Shown here: positions 1-7,497 of the stretch, piece after piece | Position numbering within the stretch: position 1 is the stretch's first letter | Layout: each line of letters begins with the position of its first letter | Assembly: GCA_963721115.1 (NCBI GenBank) | Contig: CAVRIA010000004.1 | Location: 62,001 to 126,000 of the forward strand | Direction: 5' to 3' | DNA: 64,000 bases | Origin: CAVRIA01 sp963721115 | GTDB taxonomy: Bacteria; Desulfobacterota; Binatia; HRBIN30; CADEER01 | Program-made: the position numbers and the translations under genes | Notes under the pieces: model-generated | The model's database searches: none | The model's input: only the letters and a program-made list of their open reading frames with translations | What the model was told of the DNA's origin: nothing

Positions 1-928
1 TCCGCGGAACCAGTTCGCTGCCAGCTGAATCGGCAGGTCGACCTTCGACCAGGTCTCTCCGCCGTCCGTGCTGCGCAGCAAGAGGCCGCTGTCGCCGATG
101 GCCCAGCCGTAGGAGCCCTTGACGGCGATGTCGTACAGAGCCAGGACGAAACCCTTGCGGACGGGGAGTTCGACCTGCTTCCAGGTGGTACCGCCGTCGG
201 TGGTGTGGAGGAGGACCTGCTCGATCCCCACGGCCCAGCCGTTCTCCGCGTCCTTGAAACTCACCCCGAACAGCGTCGTGTCCACACCACTGGTCTGCGC
301 CGTCCACGTCTCGCCCCCCGTCGGTGGTCGTCAGGATGACGCCGAACTCGCCGACGATCCAGCCGCGCTCCGGAGTCGCGAACTGGACGTCGTAGAGCAG
401 GACGTCCCCGGGCTGGATGATCTCCGCGATGTCCTCCGGCAGGGGGATCTCTTCCGGCAGCGAGACCTTGGTCCAAGTCGTGCCGCCGTCCTCGGTGCGA
501 ACGATCGTGCCGTAGTCTCCCACCGCGACACCGACGTTCTGCGTCGCGAAGGATACGCTGAGCAGGTTGCGCGGCGTGCCGGTGGAGATCGTCTCCCAGC
601 TCTGGCCCGAGTCGTGCGAGCGCATCTCCGTCCCGTCTTGCCCGACGACGACGACCGTTCCGTCGGGCAGGCAGGCGACCGACAGCAGCGCCGTGCGTGT
701 GTGCGTGTCCGAGCGTTCGAACGTCTCGCCGCCGTTGGTGGTGCGAAAGACGCGGCCGAGCTCTCCGACGACCCAAGCCTCGTCGTTGCCGATGAAGCAG
801 GTGGAGAAGAGATTCTGGCGAATTTCGGAAAGCGGAACCTGTTTGCCCGCACGCGCCGCCGCGCTCGGGGCACACCACAGCGCCGCGAGAAGGAACAACC
901 AACCTTTTCGGGATTTCACAACGGTCAC
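1..928 (-). CDS. YCF48-like / BNR-repeat secreted protein (C-terminus beyond window)
   Basis: The protein reads leftward and runs off the left edge, so only the N-terminal ~309 residues are visible. A signal peptide (KSRKGWLFLLAALWCAPSAAA) is followed by repeated blade motifs typical of YCF48/sialidase-like beta-propellers: GELGRVFRTTNGGETF, GDYGTIVRTEDGGTTW and GDSGLLLRSTDGGETW, spaced by about 40-50 residues. I start it at GTG 928; GTG 919 is in frame and also possible. It lies 85 bp downstream of the DUF1302 gene on the same strand and is probably co-transcribed. In related bacteria this pair usually precedes an RND/MMPL exporter, which would lie left of the window (inference). Likely periplasmic; molecular role unknown. 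Confidence 0.82.
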   Translation of the reverse strand, partial: MTVVKSRKGWLFLLAALWCAPSAAARAGKQVPLSEIRQNLFSTCFIGNDEAWVVGELGRVFRTTNGGETFERSDTHTRTALLSVACLPDGTVVVVGQDGTEMRSHDSGQSWETISTGTPRNLLSVSFATQNVGVAVGDYGTIVRTEDGGTTWTKVSLPEEIPLPEDIAEIIQPGDVLLYDVQFATPERGWIVGEFGVILTTTDGGRDVDGADQWCGHDAVRGEFQGRGERLGRGDRAGPPPHHRRRYHLEAGRTPRPQGFRPGSVRHRRQGLLRLGHRRQRPLAAQHGRRRDLVEGRPADSAGSELVPR

Positions 929-1013
929 TTATACCTGTGCGTCCACGGTTGTGGAACAGCCGATTGTGCGGGGATCCGGCGGACAACCATCCGGCGTGGG
1001 CGGATGCGAATGG

Positions 1014-3032
1014 TCAGATGACGTACTCGAACTGAAAGAGGAAGTTGTCGCGGTCGCGCAGCAGGCTGACGCCGCTCGCGCCCTTCAGACTGGACGCCTC
1101 CAGGTAGCTGTAGCTGACCGTGAAGCGGAACGGGTCGCGGCTGTAGGTGATCTGCGGGATGGCGACGAAGGCGCCGCTCCAGTCGTAAAAGAGGGTCAGG
1201 CTCGGGTTGATCTGCCCGCTGTAGTAGGAGGTGGCGATGAGCAGGGTCTGCAGGAACTGATCGGTCGGATTCTGCACCAGGATCGGCTCGGTGGCGCCGC
1301 CCGTCAGGCCGGGAAACTCCTGCCTGAACTGCGGCACCGGCAGGACCTCCTGATTGTAGGCCACCAGACACGTCGGGTCGGTCTGCGGGTCGCAACCGGG
1401 ACGCAAGAGCACCGGCGTTCGCTTCACGGCGCCGTTGAGGTGTTTGTAGAAGAACTGGGTACTGATGAAGAACGTCTGGCGGGGGTTGAGGAAGCGGAAC
1501 CACTGGTTGATGTCGATGCCGAGGACGAAGTTCCACGAGTCGCCCGTGCTGCGCTTACCGGTGCAGTAGGTGTTTCCGCCGCGGCGCACGAGCTCGCCCT
1601 GACGGGCCATCACCTCGACGCACTGTCCGCCCGACGCCCCGCAATCCGCGTCCGCCTTGCAGCTCGCCCCGCTGATCGAGCACTGCGACTTGCCGGTGGC
1701 GATCGGCAGACCTCCGCATCCACCGGTGCCGAAGATGAAGGGATCGAGCGCCGCCTGCGAGAATCGCGGCTCGCCGCGAAAGTAGGCCAGCTCGCTGCGG
1801 ATGATCGGCTCGCCACTGAGGAACAGATGGCGGGAGAGCTCGGACGGAATGGCGAATGTCGTCGTTCCGCCCATGATCTCGACTGGCGGCGCGGTCTGCT
1901 CGACCCACGCCAGGTACCCCGTCGCCGGTCCGGAGGTGATGCCGAGCGGGAAGTTCTGGTTCACCAACACCTGCGCGCGCGGCGTGTCGAGATACGTGCG
2001 ATAGTACGCGAGCCCGAACGTGGCGTCTCCGATGCCCGGCACCGGGGCGTTGAACTTGAGCTGGACGCCGCCGCGCGCGTCGTGAAAGGTCCGCGCCGGT
2101 CCCTGGCGGGAGTCGAACTGCGTCGTGCTCGGCTGGAAGTTGGGCAGCGCCCAGGCCGAGCCTATGGGGATGCCGGGCTTGAAGGCCACGTGGTTGTCGA
2201 TCGCGAGGAAGCCCTCGACGTAGGCCTCGTTGAGGGGACCGACGTTGCCGAAGTAGTAGTTGGCGACCAGCATGTCGAGCGGAATGCGGCGCTCGTCGAG
2301 CGGGATCAGAAACCCGCCGAAGCTGTTGTCGACCGGGTTGATGTTGTCCAGCAGGCGGAAGTTGTCGGTCTCGCCCCACGCCAGGATCTGGCGGCCGAAG
2401 CGGATCAGGAGGTCGCCCATCTGGGTCTCGAGGTAGGCCTGGAACAGCCGGTTCCGCAACACGGCAACGTGGCGCAGGCGATCGCGGGTGCTGCTGACCA
2501 CGCTCGGTCCTCCGCCCGGTCCCGGGAAGTCCGACGGACAGAGCCCGGAGAAGCAGGGAGCCAGGTTGGTGTCGCGGAACTGCACCGCCGTCCGATACTC
2601 CTTCGGACCGTAGTCGTAGATGCCCTCGTACTCGCCACGGTACGTCAGGTGGTACTTGAGCTTGCGGATCTTGAAGGGCAGGTCGTTCAGCAACCCGAGC
2701 GGTCCGAACCCGTCGCGCATCAGACGGCGCAGGTCGTGGTCGAGCTCGGCCTCGACGAAGAAACGATTCTGGCGCAGGTGACCGGCCGGCGAGACGGGGA
2801 AGGTCAGACTGGTCAGCGTCTGCCGGTTGGTGACCTGGCCGGATCTGTCCACATTCGAGATGTGGCTGTCGGTCTGCTCGGAACCGACCCGCGCCGCGGT
2901 GTACGCTCTCACCCCGAGCTTGATGTCGTCGTTCTCGTCAAGCGAAGCCGCGTGTGCGATAGCTACCGCGCAGAAGCATGTCGCCGCTACCAGGCACACG
3001 ATCCCCCAAACCCTTAGCGCGCGCCGCGTCAT
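1014..3032 (-). CDS. DUF1302 family outer-membrane protein
   Basis: A 672-residue protein starting at ATG 3032, chosen because GAGGAGG lies just upstream and a clear signal peptide follows (MTRRALRVWGIVCLVAATCFCAVAIAHA). The DUF1302 signature is clear around residues 210-260: FGRQILAWGETDNFRLLDNI, then NPVDN and PLDERRIPLDM. The C-terminus ends in an aromatic strand (FLFQFEYVI), as in outer-membrane barrels, so I place it in the outer membrane. Family members sit beside YCF48-like proteins and RND exporters and are suspected to act in hydrophobic-compound or lipid transport; the substrate is unknown. An unusual Cys-rich insert occupies about residues 437-471 (CSISGASCKADADC and flanks), resembling modules in the secreted proteins at 59-63 kb. 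Confidence 0.88.
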   Translation of the reverse strand: MTRRALRVWGIVCLVAATCFCAVAIAHAASLDENDDIKLGVRAYTAARVGSEQTDSHISNVDRSGQVTNRQTLTSLTFPVSPAGHLRQNRFFVEAELDHDLRRLMRDGFGPLGLLNDLPFKIRKLKYHLTYRGEYEGIYDYGPKEYRTAVQFRDTNLAPCFSGLCPSDFPGPGGGPSVVSSTRDRLRHVAVLRNRLFQAYLETQMGDLLIRFGRQILAWGETDNFRLLDNINPVDNSFGGFLIPLDERRIPLDMLVANYYFGNVGPLNEAYVEGFLAIDNHVAFKPGIPIGSAWALPNFQPSTTQFDSRQGPARTFHDARGGVQLKFNAPVPGIGDATFGLAYYRTYLDTPRAQVLVNQNFPLGITSGPATGYLAWVEQTAPPVEIMGGTTTFAIPSELSRHLFLSGEPIIRSELAYFRGEPRFSQAALDPFIFGTGGCGGLPIATGKSQCSISGASCKADADCGASGGQCVEVMARQGELVRRGGNTYCTGKRSTGDSWNFVLGIDINQWFRFLNPRQTFFISTQFFYKHLNGAVKRTPVLLRPGCDPQTDPTCLVAYNQEVLPVPQFRQEFPGLTGGATEPILVQNPTDQFLQTLLIATSYYSGQINPSLTLFYDWSGAFVAIPQITYSRDPFRFTVSYSYLEASSLKGASGVSLLRDRDNFLFQFEYVI

Positions 3033-3095
3033 TCGAGTCCCTCCTCTTTGTACTGCACCGCCGCTGCTGCGATCCCTTTCCCCCGTGGGCCGCTC

Positions 3096-4478
3096 ATGCC
3101 CGCGCGCTCCCTTACCCAAAGGTTTTTCTCATTGTCAAGCCAACGTCCCCGTAGGCCGCTCCGGCTCGCCGACCGTCTGCCGCTGAGACGGTCGGCGACC
3201 TTCCTGCCGCTCTTCCTTTGTCTCGCCGCGCTGCCGCCTGGCGCCGCGATCGCGGCGATTTCGACCCTGTCGCGGGTGGTGACCCTGAGGGGAGAAGAAG
3301 TCGCGTGTCTGAACGGTCAGCCGATCGATCGAGTGGTCGTTCTCGCCTGCCGAGAGGCTTGCGAGCCCATTCCGTTCCAGCTCGACGAGCGCGACGCGGC
3401 CGGGCACCTGGCGCTCGACGGCGGACCGGAGCCGAACCCCGACGAAACCCCCGGGGAGATCGACGGCAACGACGAGATCGTCTGGATGCTGGAGGACGCG
3501 GGACGGCGCATGCGCCCGGGGGAGTCTCCCGCCGGCGCGCGGTGCGGCTACGAAGTGCACGCGCGGCTGGCCGACTTCGAGGGGTGGTTCTACGTCTTCT
3601 CGCTCACCGCTGCGGCGCCGCGCTCTGCGCGCCGCTACGTGGAGTACGACGCCGCGCGCGACGTCATGCGCGGCGCGCGCGTGTCGATGGGCTTCGGCGG
3701 ACCGACACCGCGCTACATCGCGGTGCGCGGCGCCGGCGGCGAGGACGGACCCAACCTGCTCGACCGTCTGAAGGTGCGCGCCTCGGCGCGGTTTCTGGGG
3801 CTGGTGCCGCTGGGGCGAGACGAGGACGACATCCAGACGCAGTTCGTCGCCTGGCATGCCGGCCCGATTCGCATCGTGCGCCGGCAACGGCAGTGGGTTC
3901 GCCTCGGATGGGGTCTGCGCACGCCGATCTTCCGGACCGACACGTACTTCTACCGCGACTTCGGCATCCTGCCCGTCCACTTGCGGCTGAACTTTCCGCC
4001 GACCTTCTTCTTCCGCGGCATCGAAGTGCGAGCCGTACTCGACTTTCGCGACCTGGCGGGTTGGGACGTGATCGCCCCGGGGCTGGGCGGATCGTTCGCG
4101 GTGGGCTCGGCGCCGAAGGAAGCGCGCGAGAAGATGAACCGGCTTCAGGCCGACTGGTTCGCTCTGCGCGGACCGGCGTTGACGTTCGTCGAGATCCTGA
4201 CCGTCGGCCCGACGCTGTCGTCGCTGCGGCGCGAGCTGGTCTATCGGGAGGGCGACGGGGATTACGGTCCGGAGGACGTGCCGGGAGAGATGCCGGGGAT
4301 CGGCTACCGCCTCACGCGCTGGGGCGACGTCGACAGCGGGGCGCACTGGTTCTCGTCGACCAGCTACGCCATTCCCCGTCAGGCCGACCCGGCTCGCTTC
4401 GTGCGCGACCTGGGGGAGAACCTGGCGGTCGAGACACGGCCCTACGAGCCCTCGCCGAAGGCGCCGCTCCGCGAGTGA
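3096..4478 (+). CDS. Secreted protein of unknown function
   Basis: About 460 residues. The start is uncertain: ATG 3096 gives a long basic leader before the hydrophobic core (ATFLPLFLCLAALPPGAAIA), and a later TTG near 3132 would give a shorter signal peptide. The mature part has a small N-terminal region with cysteine pairs (VACLNGQ, LACREACEPIPFQLDERD) and an acidic stretch (PGEIDGNDEIVWMLEDAG), then a large region rich in aromatic residues with no family I recognise. Phrases such as PFQLDERD and DGNDEIVWM recur, from memory, in uncharacterised secreted proteins of Desulfobacterota-like bacteria. It is transcribed divergently from the DUF1302 gene with only 63 bp between starts, so the two may share a control region. 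A lipid- or envelope-linked role would be inference only. Confidence 0.72.
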   Translation: MPARSLTQRFFSLSSQRPRRPLRLADRLPLRRSATFLPLFLCLAALPPGAAIAAISTLSRVVTLRGEEVACLNGQPIDRVVVLACREACEPIPFQLDERDAAGHLALDGGPEPNPDETPGEIDGNDEIVWMLEDAGRRMRPGESPAGARCGYEVHARLADFEGWFYVFSLTAAAPRSARRYVEYDAARDVMRGARVSMGFGGPTPRYIAVRGAGGEDGPNLLDRLKVRASARFLGLVPLGRDEDDIQTQFVAWHAGPIRIVRRQRQWVRLGWGLRTPIFRTDTYFYRDFGILPVHLRLNFPPTFFFRGIEVRAVLDFRDLAGWDVIAPGLGGSFAVGSAPKEAREKMNRLQADWFALRGPALTFVEILTVGPTLSSLRRELVYREGDGDYGPEDVPGEMPGIGYRLTRWGDVDSGAHWFSSTSYAIPRQADPARFVRDLGENLAVETRPYEPSPKAPLRE

Positions 4479-4583
4479 GGCAGCGCAGAAGCGCCGCTCC
4501 CCGAGGCGCCGCCATTGCGCCACCGATCGGCTTGCAGTATCAGAGGACCGCTTCGGCGCGGTCCGCGCGTGATTCTTTCGTCG

Positions 4584-5978
4584 ATGTCGGGCAAAAACCT
4601 CTTGCTGCTTGCCGGTGGTTTCGCGGCGTTGATCCTCGCTGCCGCGGCTGCCTTTCTCCTTCTCCCCACCTCTCCCTGGCGCGCCGACAAGGTGATCCTG
4701 ATCACCATCGATACCCTGCGCGCCGACCGCCTCGGCTGCTACGGCTACACCGCGAGGCCGACCTCCCCGAACCTGGACGCCTGGGCGAATCAGGCGGTGC
4801 TGTTCGAGAACGCGTTTTCGCAGGCGCCGTGGACGGTTCCCTCGCTGGGCTCGATCATGACCGACCGCTATCCGATCGAGGCCGGCGTGTACACGAATCG
4901 CTGCGGCATCAGCCCGGACTTCGAAACCCTGCCCGAGCTCTTCCGGGACAACGGTTTCCGCACCGCGTCGTTCAACACGCACGTACTGCTGACCAACCAG
5001 AGCGGCGGCTTCCGGCGCGGATTCGACGAGGTCCATCCCGACCACGTGAGGCCGGCGCGGCCGAACCAGCACAAGATTCCGTGGACGGAAACGGAGCCGG
5101 CTCTGATGCGCTGGCTGGATCATCACGCCGGCGACCGCTTCTTCATCTGGATCCACGACATGGATCCTCACGCTCCGCCGACGGTCGGCAATCCCTATCT
5201 CGCGGACCGGAAGTGGAAAGGCTACGACGGCGAGGTCCGATGGGTGGACGAGGCGATCGGCCGCATACGCGCCAAGTTGACGAACCTGGGGATCTGGGAC
5301 CGGGCGCTGATCGTCTTCACCGCCGATCACGGCGAAGCCTTCGGCGAGCACAAGCTGTCCGGACATCAGGACGTCATGTACGACGAGGTCCTGCGCGTGC
5401 CGCTGATCATCCAGTATCCGGCGATGGGCGGGGCGCGGCGCATTCGCGAGCCCGTCGCCTCGCTGGACATCTTCCCGACCATCGCCGAGCTCGCCGGTCT
5501 GCGGCTGCCGCCCATCACCCGGGGCGAGAGCCTGGTGCCCCTGATCGACGGACGCCGCGAGCGGCGCAAGGCGAGCTTCATCTTCCACTCGCGCTACCAT
5601 TTCGAGGACGGACACGACGAGCTGGTCGTGCGCGACCGCGACTGGAAGCTGCTGCTGCGGACCCCCGACCTCGATCCCAGCCCGCCCGGCAATCGCAGGG
5701 TGGCCGAGCGCCAGCGGCCCGATTGGCAGCCCGACGCGCCGCACAGCCGCGTCGAGCTGTTCGAGTGGAGCGAGGACCCGGCCGAGAAGGCGAATCTGAC
5801 CGCGAAGCGTCCCAAAATCCTCGCGCAGCTCCGCCAGGCGCTGGCGGCCTGGGACGAGAATCTCTCTCGCGCCAACAATCAGCCCCGCCGCCAGGCTCCC
5901 GATCTGGACCAGAAAAGCCTGGAGGCGCTACGCGCCCTCGGCTACGGCGAGAAGACCCCCCGACCGCCGGGCCGCTGA
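4584..5978 (+). CDS. Membrane-anchored sulfatase-family (alkaline phosphatase superfamily) hydrolase
   Basis: 464 residues from ATG 4584, chosen so that the protein begins with a single signal-anchor helix (residues 5-28). The sulfatase fold is shown by the metal-binding N-terminal motif TIDTLRADRLGCYGY (Asp43), the nucleophile region APWTVPSLGSIMTD, and the C-terminal metal motif FTADHGEAFGEH (Asp248, His249). The tail LDQKSLEALRALGYGE is typical of a periplasmic sulfatase subfamily. The usual formylglycine site Cys/Ser-x-Pro-x-Arg reads Thr84-Val-Pro-Ser-Leu here, so a sulfatase needing formylglycine is unlikely. A Thr nucleophile, as in phosphoethanolamine transferases or phosphopentomutases, is more plausible. 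Substrate unknown; active site probably periplasmic. It follows the secreted protein gene by 105 bp. Confidence 0.87.
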   Translation: MSGKNLLLLAGGFAALILAAAAAFLLLPTSPWRADKVILITIDTLRADRLGCYGYTARPTSPNLDAWANQAVLFENAFSQAPWTVPSLGSIMTDRYPIEAGVYTNRCGISPDFETLPELFRDNGFRTASFNTHVLLTNQSGGFRRGFDEVHPDHVRPARPNQHKIPWTETEPALMRWLDHHAGDRFFIWIHDMDPHAPPTVGNPYLADRKWKGYDGEVRWVDEAIGRIRAKLTNLGIWDRALIVFTADHGEAFGEHKLSGHQDVMYDEVLRVPLIIQYPAMGGARRIREPVASLDIFPTIAELAGLRLPPITRGESLVPLIDGRRERRKASFIFHSRYHFEDGHDELVVRDRDWKLLLRTPDLDPSPPGNRRVAERQRPDWQPDAPHSRVELFEWSEDPAEKANLTAKRPKILAQLRQALAAWDENLSRANNQPRRQAPDLDQKSLEALRALGYGEKTPRPPGR

Positions 5979-5992
5979 AGGCGCCGGCCGCC

Positions 5993-7273
5993 TCAGGGGC
6001 GGACCAGGTTGCGCAGGATCTCCGCTCCGCCGACGAAGGTGCCGATGCTGCTGCCCAGCGTCGTCAGCAGGAATACCAGGAAGATTCTCAGCAGCCGGTT
6101 CTTCCACCAGAGCGCGACGTGGACGGCGTCTTCCGACACGGATTGCAGCTCCCGCACCAGCGGCGGTCGAAAGTAGGTCTGGGCGAAGGCGGCGACGTAG
6201 CCCGCTCCGATCAGGGGTGTCAGGCTGGTGAACGGGGCGACGACGAAGGCCACCAGCGCCGCCGCCGGGTGCGCCAGCGCCAGGCCGGCCCCGATCACGC
6301 TCGGGATGCTGTGGGCGAGAATCCAGAAGAGCAGGTTGTGGCGCGCCGCGGCAGCGCCGTGCCGCCAGCCGATGGCGGCGATGGATCCGACGATCAGCAG
6401 CGGAATTCCCCAGCCGAACCATTTCCAGAGAGACGATACCGGAGGGACGCTCTCCAGCTCCGTCAGGTCGGCCGTCCGGTGCTCGAGCAGCGCCCGCTTC
6501 ATGCCCTGCACGTGACCGGCACCGACGACGGCGACGATGCGCGCGCCCGTCGCCGCGCGGATCTTCTCGGTCAGGTAGCCGTCGCGCTCGTCGATCAGAA
6601 CGCTCTTGATGTCGGGGAACGCCTCGCCCAGCTCCTGCATCAGCTTGGAGACCACGTCCTGCTGCCGCAGCTCGCGGATGTCGTCCTCGGTGAGCTCCGG
6701 TCGCTCGAAGAGCGAGCCGAGCATGGACGTGACGAACACGAGCTTGCGCCACGCCGACATGGCTCCCCAGGCGCGGCGCAAGGTGACGCGGACCTCGCGG
6801 TCGCAGAGCGCCACCGGAACCCCGATCTCCTCAGCCACCCGAGCCGCCTCGAGCAGCTCCGCGCCGGGCCGCACGCCCAGCTTGCCGCCCAGCTGCTTCT
6901 GGTAGGAGGCGAGGATGAGGTTCATCATCAACGTTGCCATCTGGCGCCGGCGCAGCACCTCCTTGAGATCGAGCGACTCGAAGCGCGGCCCGTGTGCCAG
7001 CGCCTCGTAGCGCTGCTTGTCGAGCTCGATGCAGACGCAGTCGGGACGTTCGTTCGCGATGACCTCGCGGACGAGATCGGCGGACTCGTGCGAGATATGG
7101 GCGGTTCCCACCAGAACGAACTCGCGCCCGTCGACGGCCACGACGTCGACGTCGGCCGGATAGCGGCCGTCAGGCGCTCGTGCGCCGGCTCGTTCCGCGA
7201 CCACCGGGTCCGCGGGCGCCCCGGCGAGGTCTCCGTCCGCGGTCCGCCCTCGATCGTCTTCCGTGGTCGACAT
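5993..7273 (-). CDS. TraB/PrgY-family membrane protein
   Basis: 426 residues from ATG 7273. The N-terminal TraB domain carries the family signatures VGTAHISHESADLV and, further on, VVGAGHVQGM, with an ELDKQRYEAL segment between. The C-terminal ~150 residues contain four or more hydrophobic helices (for example WFGWGIPLLIVGSIAAI and AALVAFVVAPFTSLTPLIGA). This is the layout of the TraB/PrgY pheromone-shutdown homologues found widely in bacteria and archaea. Their biochemical function is unsettled; the conserved GxxH motifs suggest a metal-dependent hydrolase (family knowledge). It converges on the sulfatase-fold gene with 14 bp between stops. A purine-rich GGAGG abuts the ATG directly, so the start may be slightly different. 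Confidence 0.88.
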   Translation of the reverse strand: MSTTEDDRGRTADGDLAGAPADPVVAERAGARAPDGRYPADVDVVAVDGREFVLVGTAHISHESADLVREVIANERPDCVCIELDKQRYEALAHGPRFESLDLKEVLRRRQMATLMMNLILASYQKQLGGKLGVRPGAELLEAARVAEEIGVPVALCDREVRVTLRRAWGAMSAWRKLVFVTSMLGSLFERPELTEDDIRELRQQDVVSKLMQELGEAFPDIKSVLIDERDGYLTEKIRAATGARIVAVVGAGHVQGMKRALLEHRTADLTELESVPPVSSLWKWFGWGIPLLIVGSIAAIGWRHGAAAARHNLLFWILAHSIPSVIGAGLALAHPAAALVAFVVAPFTSLTPLIGAGYVAAFAQTYFRPPLVRELQSVSEDAVHVALWWKNRLLRIFLVFLLTTLGSSIGTFVGGAEILRNLVRP

Positions 7274-7497
7274 CCTCCAGCGTCCGGTTACCGGATTGCA
7301 CCAGTGAATTCCACAGTGATAGTTCCACAGGACGAGGGATTCGACGCAGCGACGTACCGGAGGAGTCACCATGAGCTTCGCACAGCCGAAGACTCGTGGA
7401 AAAGGGACGAGGAGGCCCCGCGGGCTCGGCTCGTGGGGCCGAGCCCATCGGAGCGCGAAGCGCGCACGGGGGCGAATTTCCAAAGGAGGATCCCCTC

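Noticed and set aside
567..3017. Open frame of ~816 codons on the plus strand
   Set aside because: Antisense to the DUF1302 gene, which has a signal peptide, ribosome site and family motifs. The plus-strand protein has none.
3135..5744. Open frame of ~870 codons on the minus strand
   Set aside because: It lies antisense to the secreted-protein and sulfatase genes, is rich in Arg/Gly/Ala and His, and shows no family motifs. It is a high-GC shadow frame.
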